Shown in pieces: positions 9,553-18,363 of a stretch of DNA of 39,178 nt (position 1 is the stretch's first letter; every line of letters begins with the position of its first letter). Source of the DNA: a bacterium (GTDB lineage: Bacteria; CLD3; SB21); contig JAEUSJ010000004.1 of assembly GCA_016788215.1 (NCBI GenBank), forward strand, positions 20,410 through 59,587, read 5' to 3'. The notes beneath the pieces are model-generated. The model was not told the DNA's origin. It did not search any database and was given only the letters and a program-made list of their open reading frames with translations. The position numbers and the translations under genes were made by a program.

Positions 9553-11936
9553 AACACTCTTGCGAAACTTCCGCCGACATAAAACCCTTTCTTGTCCAGC
9601 CTTTGCGCCGTGTCAATTCTGAAAAAACCAAACAAACCGCTCAGAGACAATCCGATTTCATGATGAAATTGATCCGTGTAACCCGGCGGGTACGCCAGCG
9701 TTCCCAGCCTGTCTTTAGAAATCCATGTCCGGCCCGATGCGCCATGCGCTATCACTCCAATGCCTTTTTTTGCAATGGATTGAAGCCCGATGAGCTCGAA
9801 CGGAATGGTTCGAAAATTATGTTCCCAAAATATCGCCGTGTATTTCTCTCCTTCGTACGGTTTCCCACGTAAGGTCTTAAATACACCAAACGGCGTGAAT
9901 GCCTGTAACGAACCGTCAATTGCCGAGAGCCGCTGAAGCGGTAAGTGCCCGGTGTATGTTCCGCCAATCCATCTTATATCCAGCACATTAGGCAAAAATC
10001 TTCGTGAAAAAAAAGTTTTGAAACGCCAGTCGACCGAAGCCCTATAGGTCGTAAAATCAAAATCGCTCGATAGCCATTGACTAGAGCTGTGTTCTATTTT
10101 AACTTCCGCGCGTTCCTGCCCAACAAAACCAAATGGAACATAGTCGTCTCCGTAAACCACAGACATGTGAACGGAACGCATCGTGCCCTCATCAATTTTT
10201 GGATTCGGCCTTTGAACATTACTGCGACCCAAAATATCAAAGTCTGTTGTTTTCAGAAGAGAAGTTTGAATTTCATTGCTCCAGCCAAACCTGAGACTCA
10301 AATCAATCTTACGAAATTCATATCCTGTGCTAATTTGTATTTTCTTATTCTTATAAAAATCAAAATAGTCACGAAACCCAAACAGCGCCGGCCCGCTTGC
10401 TACCAAAACGGAATAATTATCTGAAGGATATCGTTCCATAGTCCCGAGATAATAATTCGCTTCAAGAAATCCCCGTCTTTTTTCACCCCAATCATATCTG
10501 GCTGCGCCGCCGTAAAACCACTGCTTCAGGCTGGTAGAATACCCGCTCAGCACGTTTGCAGAAAATACTCTGGAAAAATCATATGAATATTTTATACCGG
10601 CATGTGCTCCGTCCACGCGATTAAACCAGAACTGAGGCATCAAACCGGCTAAGAAAGTTTTAAAGACGTTTTTCTTTTTTTCGGCTATAACGATGCTGTC
10701 GTTGTATTCATCTTCCATTTTAATCATACGCGACAAGGCGCCGGTCGGCTTAAATGCTTTTGAAAATGAATCTCCTCGTTTGATCATCTTAAAGGCAGAA
10801 TCTTCCCGGTCCGAAAACGGAATTATGATCTCCGTGGAATCGAATTGATTGACTTTTTTGAGAGATGCCGAATCCAGGATAAACGATCGGCTTGACCGGT
10901 ACAGGCTGTCCGGTAAATCTACGTTGATTTGATAATTATTGAGTCCGGCAATGTGGCTATACTTGATGTGAGGAAATTGCAAACCAATCATGCCTAACTT
11001 TATTTTTCCTTCCATTCGCATATCGACAGGTAACCAGTACGCCCGCCCGAAATTACTGAACTGCTGTTTGTAAAAAACTTTCCACTCTTGTATGGGAAGC
11101 GGAAAAATGACAAAATCGTTCGGCCTTAAATCAGCTTCTATCATTACCGAATCCATATCCAGAACGGAAATCTGACCCACGAATGTGGGCTGGAGCTTGC
11201 TTTTTGTTTGAACAGAAATGTCATACACCAATTGATCGTCGCGATAGCGCCGCCCGATAATTTTAAAATCATAATAGTCCATCGCATCAGGATGCGTGGG
11301 CCCGACAAATCGGGATTCCTGAATAAGAATATCGTCATCATATAAATTTACCATTTCTTCATCACCAACTATAATATTATCCTTCGGACTAATATTCTTA
11401 GTGTGACGCTTCGATTTAACGACCGTTCGAAGTCCTCTTTTGCGATCCCAATACGTTTCAGCCAATACTTCCGAAATCATAACGATGCCCGAATCGTTTT
11501 CAATAGCCGATCGCATGTAAGCATCGGCCCGAAAATTTTGTATCATTGCATGCCAGCTTTTTTTCTTTGTTATTACATTGCGCATGATACGCATCCCCGG
11601 ATCCTCACCCAGGACAACCAGCGCTTCCATTTCAATGGGCGAAGGATTCAGTTTTATGTTTTGCTCGCTCTCTGAGGATGCATTAATAAAAACTTTCTTT
11701 GATTCGTATCCGATATAACGAACGATTAGCGTAGCCGGAAATTGCTCTACTTTAATTGAATATTTACCTTCACGGCTGGCAATGACTCCTTTTAAAGTAC
11801 CTTCGATCTGAATATTGGCCGCAGGAAGGCTCTCGCCCGTAACGGAATCTTTAACTGTGCCATAAATGCTTTTTTGTGCAAAAACATAGAAAGGAAAACT
11901 CACGATAAGGATGCACATCAAAAGTAGTCGATACAT
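9549..11936 (-). CDS. Carboxypeptidase-regulatory-like / DUF5686 outer-membrane protein
   Basis: Last gene of the ECF-controlled operon. The 795-residue protein has a signal peptide (hydrophobic to about residue 20, ending VFAQ). A CarboxypepD_reg beta-sandwich follows (about 22-100: IYGTVKDSVTGESLPAANIQ, LIVRYIGYESKKVFI), of the kind found at the N-terminus of TonB-dependent receptors. The rest is the DUF5686 region, whose C-terminal half is rich in amphipathic strands, probably a membrane barrel, ending KGFYVGGSFARVF. No TonB plug is visible, so it is not a standard receptor. An AAAGGAA ribosome-binding site precedes ATG, and the gene starts 25 bases after the M1-fusion gene. Function unknown; location at the outer membrane is inferred. 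Confidence 0.85.
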   Translation of the reverse strand: MYRLLLMCILIVSFPFYVFAQKSIYGTVKDSVTGESLPAANIQIEGTLKGVIASREGKYSIKVEQFPATLIVRYIGYESKKVFINASSESEQNIKLNPSPIEMEALVVLGEDPGMRIMRNVITKKKSWHAMIQNFRADAYMRSAIENDSGIVMISEVLAETYWDRKRGLRTVVKSKRHTKNISPKDNIIVGDEEMVNLYDDDILIQESRFVGPTHPDAMDYYDFKIIGRRYRDDQLVYDISVQTKSKLQPTFVGQISVLDMDSVMIEADLRPNDFVIFPLPIQEWKVFYKQQFSNFGRAYWLPVDMRMEGKIKLGMIGLQFPHIKYSHIAGLNNYQINVDLPDSLYRSSRSFILDSASLKKVNQFDSTEIIIPFSDREDSAFKMIKRGDSFSKAFKPTGALSRMIKMEDEYNDSIVIAEKKKNVFKTFLAGLMPQFWFNRVDGAHAGIKYSYDFSRVFSANVLSGYSTSLKQWFYGGAARYDWGEKRRGFLEANYYLGTMERYPSDNYSVLVASGPALFGFRDYFDFYKNKKIQISTGYEFRKIDLSLRFGWSNEIQTSLLKTTDFDILGRSNVQRPNPKIDEGTMRSVHMSVVYGDDYVPFGFVGQERAEVKIEHSSSQWLSSDFDFTTYRASVDWRFKTFFSRRFLPNVLDIRWIGGTYTGHLPLQRLSAIDGSLQAFTPFGVFKTLRGKPYEGEKYTAIFWEHNFRTIPFELIGLQSIAKKGIGVIAHGASGRTWISKDRLGTLAYPPGYTDQFHHEIGLSLSGLFGFFRIDTAQRLDKKGFYVGGSFARVF

Positions 11937-11961
11937 AACTGATTCCTTTATTCCTTTAATT

Positions 11962-14900
11962 TCATTTTAACCGCTCGCACAGCTTCACGTTGTCCTCGCC
12001 ATTACGATCAATAAGAATTACGAAAGGATCGACCCCTGCCATTTCGGGTATTTCATCTACAACGATATTAAATTGCATTTGTGACTGTACGATCCGATGT
12101 TTACTTAGATACAGTTCCTTTCCGTTTTTCCCGAATACACCAATATCCATAAAATCGTTCAGGGCTACAGAGGTTTCATTACCTTTGCCGTCCGCATTAA
12201 ATTTCTTCACATCAATGTCTAAGTGCACAGAGAATTTTCCGTCGGGTTGAATTTCATACGTGGCGGCCGTCGTTTTGTTTTCATAAATAATAATTTGTTC
12301 AAAAAGATCGGTTATCAAATATTGCAGAGAATCCGGAGTAACCCTGTGGAGTTCGTTGATCAAGTCATGGGTCGTAACGAACGGCGCGCTTTTAAATCCG
12401 AATTTTTCTACAAGACCTTGTAAGGCTGCATTTACCCTGTCTTCGCCCAAAAAATCGCCCAATGCATACATCGCGAGTGTTCCTTTGTCGTAGTTAAGAT
12501 ATGTTTGAAGGCCCGCATTTTTCATCGTTGCTTCAAAGTCCGTTTCACGCGAACGCCGTGATAAATAATCATCCATCTCTTGCCTGCGAAATCTGTGTGT
12601 TTTATTCTCACCAAATTCACGCTCCATACACATTATGCGAACCCACTGCGCCATCGTTTCGGCCATAACCCCGGCTCCCTGTACCGGCGCACCGCGGACG
12701 ATATGCCCCCACCATTGATGAGCCATTTCGTGCGTCGTCGTATTAAAGACGATGTCAATGCAATTGGAGTCCTCCAAATTACTTACAAACCCGCCATGTT
12801 CGCTCCATGTAAATACCGTCGGCTGAGAACGCGCAGTACCGCCACCGCTGTTGTAATCAGGAACTTCAATGATCTTAACGTTAGGGTATGGATAAGGTGA
12901 AAAATTAGATTCACAATAATCCAGCGACTTTTTAACCCCTGTGATCATTCGGTCAATATTGTAAGCGTGATTCACATCAAAAAAAATCTCAATATCTATG
13001 CCTTTGTAAAGTTCCTTCTTTGCTTCATAACGTCCGGACGTGATCACAAAACAGTTATTCATGGGCGTTCGTACACGATAATGATAATAATTCCGATCAT
13101 TGACTGTCCATGATGTATCAAGTAAACCGGTCGCGATCGCTGTCTGGTCTGAACTTGTGCTGACCGTCGCATCAAATGTTACCAGGTCGGCAATTTTTCT
13201 ACTGACCGCATGGCTATCGTCATTTCGCGGGAGGCCTTGCGTTTCGGGCAGTCCGTATTTAGAACGATCATATTTTCCGCGAATCTCCGCATACAGGTTA
13301 TATCCTATCGATGGAAAATATCCATGTTCGGCCTGAAACGGGAAATTATCGATGAAGGTGCCGTTTTCAACCAAATCATCGTTCGGGTTATTCTCGGTGA
13401 ATCCTTTGGGTGCGCAAACGAGATCAAATTCAAGTCGTACTGTATCCTCGGGCGCCAGCGGTTCTTTTAATTTAAAAATATAGACCCCATATTCGGTGTC
13501 CGTGAGTACGCACTTGGAATTTTCACCAACCGTCATTCGGGTTATCTGTGTTCCTTTTCCAGAAGAAAGATCGACAAAAATACTATCAATAAGATTTTGT
13601 GATGTGTTCCTGAGAATATAAAATCCCTTTATATTTAGCATTCGTTCTGCCGGATACATGTCGACATTGAGCTGCACATGGTTGATGTCGGGTTGTATTT
13701 TTTGTTCAAATCGTTTGTACGTCATTTCATAGAAAGCCGCCCTTTCAAAACGATCTGCTCGGGTGAGAAATTTGTTCTCCATGCGCGTATTATAAAAAAT
13801 CCAGCCTCCGCTTGCCAGAAAAACACCGCAAGCCATGAAGACGCTGATTTTATGGGTTGTCGAAAATCGTTGTTTGGCCAAATTCCACCGATGCTTAATA
13901 CTTATCTCGCTGCCTCTGCGCCATAGAAGGTCGCCAGCAATTAGTAGTACAATCGAAAAGGCGCTCCAATATATTTTGTACCATACTAACGGTTCGGCAT
14001 AATTGCCAAACCCATTGACAATTGAATAAGCATAGTCCGGAAAGGTCCCATAACGAAATAAGGCGCTCATATCAAAAGTCTGCAATTCGATAAAGAAGAA
14101 TATACCGCCTGCAATGAAATAGCCAAGGTACTTGTTTCCTGCAATGATCTGGATCAAAAGCGCAAGGATAGCCATCATAAAATAATGGGTCAGGTCGATG
14201 CCGATCAAAGTTTTGGCATAGAGGTCAAGTTCAAAATTAGTGTATCCGAACACGATGCTCTGTGTTCCAATACCGGTCAATATCGTAGCGAAAACAAAAA
14301 ACACCTGCACCGTCCATATCGTTGTCAATTTAGAAAAATAGTAGGACCAGTTAGGTAACGGCATGGCGCCGTAAATCTCGTGGCACTTAAGATCACGCTC
14401 TTTCCAAACAATCAGCCCTGTGAAAAACACCGTAATTGGAATCATGTAGCCGAATAAATCTTTGGATCCGTTATCAATAAACCACCAAGTCAACGGGTAT
14501 ACATTACTGCCGTTCGGCCCTGCATTAGCAACAAAATTTCTGTAAGCCTGCAGCATCGCGATCGCAGTGAGAATCAGGAACGCCGGATGAAAAATCAATC
14601 GTCGTGATTCCGTCCAAGACATCGCCACACTCTTTTTGAAGTCTAAATACCAGGAGAATGTTTGCAAATACGTCTTTGATTTTTTTAAAACATGAATCGG
14701 ATTTGTCTCATCGGAATTATCAGCAAATCTGACCTTTCGCGATTTCTGATTGGAAGCCATTTTAAAACGGTAAAAAGTAAATCCCCAGAGCGCCAAAGCT
14801 ACGCAGAGCCATATCAGGCGATTATAGAGGATCATCGAATCCAGCGGAAGTAGGTCGGCGTTTTTTTGAGCAATGCTCCAATAGCGCGTGACCGACTCTA

Positions 14901-15546
14901 TCGCGCCTATTCCGATCGGATCAAACAAAGCAAGGGAAACCTGAGAGTCATTTTGAGATATATTTCCGAGAACAAAGAGATAGGCAGGAATAAATGCGCA
15001 TCCGGCTACAAATGTGGCGATCATGTTTCGGGACAGCGCCGCCAAAGAAAAAAACAAGCTTGCCATCAGTACCAGATTGGGAATAACGAAAACAACGAGT
15101 GAATAAAAATAAGCCTGCAATCTAAAGGGACCGCTGAAGGAATCTTCAATAGATAAACAACCGCAAATAATTCCGGCAACTGGCGCTAGAAACAATAATA
15201 GATTACTTGCCAAGCCGCCAAAAAAACGACCGCCTAGGTAACCTAACTTACTGACGGGAGAGGAAAAGAAAAATTCGTGCGTGTTATTTTCAAAGTCGCG
15301 CATAACCGAAGTCGCAACAATCACAATCGTAAACAAAAGCCCTACGCCGCTCAGAATCGATAATACGCGTGCAATCGATATCGGCGAATTATGAAACACC
15401 TGCCCGTGAGCAAACAGCATGACGCGATTAGGGTCGGTAATCTGAGTATGCTGGAAAGCGATGACGAACAAGATACCAAAAAACACCCACCATGCGATGC
15501 GTTTTATATTGTAAGCGAGTTCGAATCGGAATACTTCTTTGAACAT
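11962..15546 (-). CDS. ABC-2 type permease fused to M1-family metallopeptidase
   Basis: A 1194-residue fusion. Residues about 1-270 form an ABC-2 permease module with about six membrane spans. A second set of about six spans covers about 310-560 and ends before a single hydrophobic segment near 570-590. The rest is an M1 aminopeptidase-like domain, expected to face the periplasm. The zinc motif HEMAH is at about residues 939-943 with the third ligand Glu at about 963, giving 19 intervening residues rather than the usual 18; I recall the same spacing in permease-peptidase fusions of Bacteroidota. The GAMEN exopeptidase motif is not recognisable; the matching place reads SGGGTARSQPT. The ABC ATPase upstream is the obvious partner. 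Whether it exports peptides, processes them, or acts as a mechanotransmitting device is not known. Confidence 0.9.
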   Translation of the reverse strand: MFKEVFRFELAYNIKRIAWWVFFGILFVIAFQHTQITDPNRVMLFAHGQVFHNSPISIARVLSILSGVGLLFTIVIVATSVMRDFENNTHEFFFSSPVSKLGYLGGRFFGGLASNLLLFLAPVAGIICGCLSIEDSFSGPFRLQAYFYSLVVFVIPNLVLMASLFFSLAALSRNMIATFVAGCAFIPAYLFVLGNISQNDSQVSLALFDPIGIGAIESVTRYWSIAQKNADLLPLDSMILYNRLIWLCVALALWGFTFYRFKMASNQKSRKVRFADNSDETNPIHVLKKSKTYLQTFSWYLDFKKSVAMSWTESRRLIFHPAFLILTAIAMLQAYRNFVANAGPNGSNVYPLTWWFIDNGSKDLFGYMIPITVFFTGLIVWKERDLKCHEIYGAMPLPNWSYYFSKLTTIWTVQVFFVFATILTGIGTQSIVFGYTNFELDLYAKTLIGIDLTHYFMMAILALLIQIIAGNKYLGYFIAGGIFFFIELQTFDMSALFRYGTFPDYAYSIVNGFGNYAEPLVWYKIYWSAFSIVLLIAGDLLWRRGSEISIKHRWNLAKQRFSTTHKISVFMACGVFLASGGWIFYNTRMENKFLTRADRFERAAFYEMTYKRFEQKIQPDINHVQLNVDMYPAERMLNIKGFYILRNTSQNLIDSIFVDLSSGKGTQITRMTVGENSKCVLTDTEYGVYIFKLKEPLAPEDTVRLEFDLVCAPKGFTENNPNDDLVENGTFIDNFPFQAEHGYFPSIGYNLYAEIRGKYDRSKYGLPETQGLPRNDDSHAVSRKIADLVTFDATVSTSSDQTAIATGLLDTSWTVNDRNYYHYRVRTPMNNCFVITSGRYEAKKELYKGIDIEIFFDVNHAYNIDRMITGVKKSLDYCESNFSPYPYPNVKIIEVPDYNSGGGTARSQPTVFTWSEHGGFVSNLEDSNCIDIVFNTTTHEMAHQWWGHIVRGAPVQGAGVMAETMAQWVRIMCMEREFGENKTHRFRRQEMDDYLSRRSRETDFEATMKNAGLQTYLNYDKGTLAMYALGDFLGEDRVNAALQGLVEKFGFKSAPFVTTHDLINELHRVTPDSLQYLITDLFEQIIIYENKTTAATYEIQPDGKFSVHLDIDVKKFNADGKGNETSVALNDFMDIGVFGKNGKELYLSKHRIVQSQMQFNIVVDEIPEMAGVDPFVILIDRNGEDNVKLCERLK

Positions 15547-15616
15547 ATTTGTACGGGTTATAGAGGAAATCCGTGGATATTGTCTTCGCTTAACACAAAT
15601 GCTTCGATAAGAATTT

Positions 15617-16501
15617 TTATGCGGCTTTTTTATTCATTTTTAGCAGCGTTGTGAAATACACATCTTCCAGTTCCGCAGGAGTCATTTCAAATCCAGCTTC
15701 GGGCTGATCTTCGCTAAATACATGGATCACCGTTGCGCCGGCTACCAGCCGCGTTGATATGACGTCAAATTGGTTTTCATACTCCGGTAATCGTTGTTTC
15801 TCGATTTTCTTCTTCCATATTTTGTTTTGCATTTCTTCGATGGATTTTAACGGTTCACCGGTCAGTAAGATCTCGCCTTTATTGATGATCGCCATGCGGC
15901 TGCAAAGATCGGTGACATCGTCTACGATGTGCGTTGACAGGATCACGATAATGTTTTCGCCGATTTCACTGAGCAAATTATGGAACCGGTTACGTTCCGA
16001 CGGATCAAGGCCAGCAGTCGGTTCATCCACAATGATCAGTTTAGGGTTTCCGATCAAAGCCTGTGCGATTCCAAAACGCTGCTTCATACCGCCGGAATAT
16101 TCACCCAGCTTACGTTTTCTTGCATCCCATAAATTAACGCGATTCAACAGCGATCCCACCGCTTCCTTTCTATCCCGGCGATCGGAAATCCCTTTTAAAG
16201 CCGCAAAATGATCAAGCAGTGTAGCGGCATTCATTTTAGGGTAAAAACCGAATTCCTGCGGCAAGTAGCCTAATATTTTTCGAACATCGTCCTTTTGCTT
16301 CAGTAAGTTAATGTCTCCGAGAAATGCGCTGCCCGAGTCCGCCTCCTGCAGCGTCGCCAGCGTTCTCATGAGTGATGATTTGCCTGCTCCGTTCGGTCCA
16401 AGGAGGCCAAACATTCCCGTAGGTATATTGAGCGTAACGTTGTTCAGCGCCCGAACGCCGTTAGCATAAGTTTTGTTAAGGTTCGCTATTTGTAGATTCA
16501 T
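15617..16501 (-). CDS. ABC transporter ATP-binding protein, partner of the permease-peptidase fusion
   Basis: Cytoplasmic ATPase subunit. Walker A GPNGAGKSS is at residues 35-43, the Q-loop PQEFGF near 81-86, the signature SGGMKQR at 136-142, Walker B LIIVDEP at 155-161 and the H-loop histidine in STHIVDD near 190. About 75 residues follow the nucleotide-binding core and may contact the permease. The gene begins five bases after the repeat-protein stop and lies 70 bases before the permease start. It resembles the ATPases of ABC-2 exporters. Identification as an ABC ATPase is certain; the substrate is unknown. Confidence 0.95.
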   Translation of the reverse strand: MNLQIANLNKTYANGVRALNNVTLNIPTGMFGLLGPNGAGKSSLMRTLATLQEADSGSAFLGDINLLKQKDDVRKILGYLPQEFGFYPKMNAATLLDHFAALKGISDRRDRKEAVGSLLNRVNLWDARKRKLGEYSGGMKQRFGIAQALIGNPKLIIVDEPTAGLDPSERNRFHNLLSEIGENIIVILSTHIVDDVTDLCSRMAIINKGEILLTGEPLKSIEEMQNKIWKKKIEKQRLPEYENQFDVISTRLVAGATVIHVFSEDQPEAGFEMTPAELEDVYFTTLLKMNKKAA

Positions 16502-16506
16502 TGTTT

Positions 16507-17802
16507 CTATCTGCCGGGGTTTTTGGTTAGTCGCTCCGTCACTTTATCCGCGATCTTATCACGAACAGCCCGGCTCGAAATTTCTTCATTAGCAAAATTC
16601 AATGTCTGTGTCAAAATAGTCGTACTCACATTTTGCTTGCTTAGCATCGACATAACGGCATACCCTTGTTGGCTTGATGACGATATGTAGGAAACGGCAT
16701 TCAGATAAGCGAAAAGAACCTGGTCATCAGACGGACAAACAGCGGCAACTTCTTCCAGAACATCACCCTGAACGGAACTGGATGAGATATGTTCAATGCT
16801 TTTTAGGATTTTGATGAATGCAGAGCTGCTCATGTCCTTTTTTCTTAATAATGCCTTTAAAGCGGCGCCTTGTTCGGATGATGAACTTATCCATTTAACG
16901 GCATCTACGTAGGCTTCGACAACCTTGTCGTTAGCCGAACTTTTTTGCGCAAGGGATTGAAGCGCAACGCTTTGTGCGGAACTTGACGAAATATTCCTGA
17001 TAACCTTAGTCATCGCCTCGGCCGATTCATCGTTGATCTTACGTAATTCCGAGATCTGAATTAAGACCTCGCTTTGTTTTGAACTGGATGAAATTTCTTT
17101 CGTAGCGCGAATTAAGGATTCTGTCAAAACGCTGTCTTCTTGAAATTTATTGGCAGTGGATATCAAAACGTCGCCTAATTTTGAACTGCTGGATATTTCA
17201 TTGGCAACGGTCTCCACCGCTTTTTCGATTTCCTGTGAATTGAGATCAGGATGATTCAATATGGCTTCAAAGTAGATTTTTTTAGCGTAGTTGCTGTTCA
17301 CCCATCTGATCTCCCGGATGGCCGCCTGTACCCCTTTTTCTGCGAGAATTCTTTTAATGCGCCCTTGCGCGCCCAGCCCCGTTTCTCGAGCTACGTCCTG
17401 CAAAATTAACGACAGCCATGCCTGCGCATCCGCATCAAATTCGTAATCACGTCCTTGTATAGTGTACTTTTTTTCAATTTTTCCGTCGGCTGCTGCAGTC
17501 AATGTGATTGAGCGATACGTAAGCCAATCCCGTTCTTTGATCACGATAAATCCGTCGGGTGAAATACTTTTTATGTCCAAATCGTTTGGTGTCATTTCTA
17601 CCACTCCGCCCGATCTCACCTCCAGGCTTTTTAGCAGCGTATTGGAATAATAGTCAATACCGCCGTTTTCGGTCGAACTATTTTGAAAGCCGATGAGTAT
17701 GCCGCGGCCTTTTCTGTCATCCTGAATCCCGGCATGGCCATTCCACGATACCTCCGCAGTAATATTTAACAGCGTGGCGCAGATGATTGTCAAATAAAAC
17801 AT
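16507..17802 (-). CDS. Secreted protein with 34-residue ISSSS helical repeats
   Basis: Product of unknown function. A short hydrophobic start (FYLTIICATLLNITA) looks like a signal peptide. Residues about 20-165 form a non-repetitive region with beta character. From about residue 169 the chain is built of 34-residue repeats: ISSSS occurs at 203, 237, 271, 305 and 339 and again at 373, each exactly 34 apart. A diverged first copy (NSNYA) sits at 169 and a last one (ISSRA) at 408. Each unit looks like two helices joined at the serine turn. Similar ISSDYE-type repeats occur, as far as I recall, C-terminal to BlaR1/M56 membrane peptidases, which suggests a protein-binding scaffold. AAGGAG precedes the ATG. 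The gene lies between DUF6249 and the ABC ATPase in the ECF-driven operon. Confidence 0.8.
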   Translation of the reverse strand: MFYLTIICATLLNITAEVSWNGHAGIQDDRKGRGILIGFQNSSTENGGIDYYSNTLLKSLEVRSGGVVEMTPNDLDIKSISPDGFIVIKERDWLTYRSITLTAAADGKIEKKYTIQGRDYEFDADAQAWLSLILQDVARETGLGAQGRIKRILAEKGVQAAIREIRWVNSNYAKKIYFEAILNHPDLNSQEIEKAVETVANEISSSSKLGDVLISTANKFQEDSVLTESLIRATKEISSSSKQSEVLIQISELRKINDESAEAMTKVIRNISSSSAQSVALQSLAQKSSANDKVVEAYVDAVKWISSSSEQGAALKALLRKKDMSSSAFIKILKSIEHISSSSVQGDVLEEVAAVCPSDDQVLFAYLNAVSYISSSSQQGYAVMSMLSKQNVSTTILTQTLNFANEEISSRAVRDKIADKVTERLTKNPGR

Positions 17803-17830
17803 GATAGTGCTCCTTATTGCTTACAAAACA

Positions 17831-18169
17831 TTATTCCGCGTTCTTTTGGCTTTTGGCAATAAAATAGTATACGATAAATGCCAAGCCGGCCAATATGGCA
17901 ACAAATCCAAACGAAGCTGGCCCTTCCATGAGCAGAGGAAACAGAGAATTGACAAATAGCGCGATACCAATGGCGATCAATACAATACCCCACTTCAGCG
18001 AAGGCATCGGCTGCATTTCAGTATTCTTCACAAAAAGATACTTCGCGTTTTCGTCTACGACGCCTTTATCAATCAATTTCTGGCGCAAACGATTATCGCT
18101 GAGCGTTTTGATGGTCAAATAGATAATGTAAAACAAGAAAATCGGGATAAGAAATTCCATGTTATTCAT
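17831..18169 (-). CDS. DUF6249 small membrane protein
   Basis: First gene of the - strand operon facing the ECF sigma gene. The 112 residues hold three hydrophobic segments: about 5-21 (FLIPIFLFYIIYLTI), about 60-78 (WGIVLIAIGIALFV) and about 86-105. A basic cytoplasmic loop (DNRLRQKLIDKGVVDE) follows the first. Composition and spacing match DUF6249 proteins, which commonly neighbour ECF sigma factors and ABC transporters. A strong AAGGAGAA ribosome-binding site is present. Two ECF-type promoters sit directly upstream. The function is unknown; a role as membrane partner of the sensor or transporter is inference. Confidence 0.8.
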   Translation of the reverse strand: MNNMEFLIPIFLFYIIYLTIKTLSDNRLRQKLIDKGVVDENAKYLFVKNTEMQPMPSLKWGIVLIAIGIALFVNSLFPLLMEGPASFGFVAILAGLAFIVYYFIAKSQKNAE

Positions 18170-18202
18170 GACAGTTCTCCTTACTTAAGTTGCGTGTTAT
18201 TT

Positions 18203-18235
18203 GAATAGACAGATTAAATTATCAAAAGTTGCAAA
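18203..18235 (-). promoter_or_regulatory. ECF-type promoter, proximal, driving DUF6249 operon
   Basis: Read on the - strand: TTGCAAC (-35), AAC and GTC separated by 17 bases, then GTCTATTC (-10). It lies about 35 bases before the DUF6249 start, giving a short leader. It shares the spacing and GTCTA core with the two other sites in this spacer. Confidence 0.65.
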
Positions 18236-18260
18236 GTGATCGTTCATTACGACCTTAAAT

Positions 18261-18292
18261 GAATAGACAGGTCAACCGGGAAAATGTTGCAC
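18261..18292 (-). promoter_or_regulatory. ECF-type promoter, distal, driving DUF6249 operon
   Basis: Read on the - strand: GTGCAAC (-35), 17 bases between AAC and GTC, GTCTATTC (-10). The eight bases of the -10 region are identical to the proximal promoter. It would give a leader of about 85 bases. Together with the proximal copy it forms a tandem pair. Confidence 0.65.
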
Positions 18293-18300
18293 TTGCAAGT
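18291..18300. promoter_or_regulatory. Palindrome between divergent ECF promoters
   Basis: ACTTGCAAGT is a perfect 10-base palindrome lying between the -35 elements of the distal - strand promoter and the + strand promoter. It could be an operator for a dimeric regulator, but short palindromes arise easily by chance. Confidence 0.25.
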
Positions 18301-18312
18301 TAACAATAATTT

Positions 18313-18343
18313 TTGCAACATTTATCAAAAGCCCATGTCTAAC
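18313..18343 (+). promoter_or_regulatory. ECF-type promoter driving sigma/anti-sigma operon
   Basis: TTTGCAAC (-35), 17 bases between AAC and GTC, then GTCTAACT (-10). A start of transcription near 18346 leaves a leader of under 20 bases that contains the AAGGAG ribosome-binding site at 18356-18361. Matching sites facing both operons imply autoregulation plus control of the five-gene operon by this same sigma factor. Confidence 0.65.
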
Positions 18344-18363
18344 TCAACATAGGAAAAGGAGAC

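Noticed and set aside
9545-9556. Four-base overlap of the convergent GlcD-like and DUF5686 genes as a regulatory device
   Set aside because: Overlapping stop ends are common in compact genomes and nothing else suggests antisense control.
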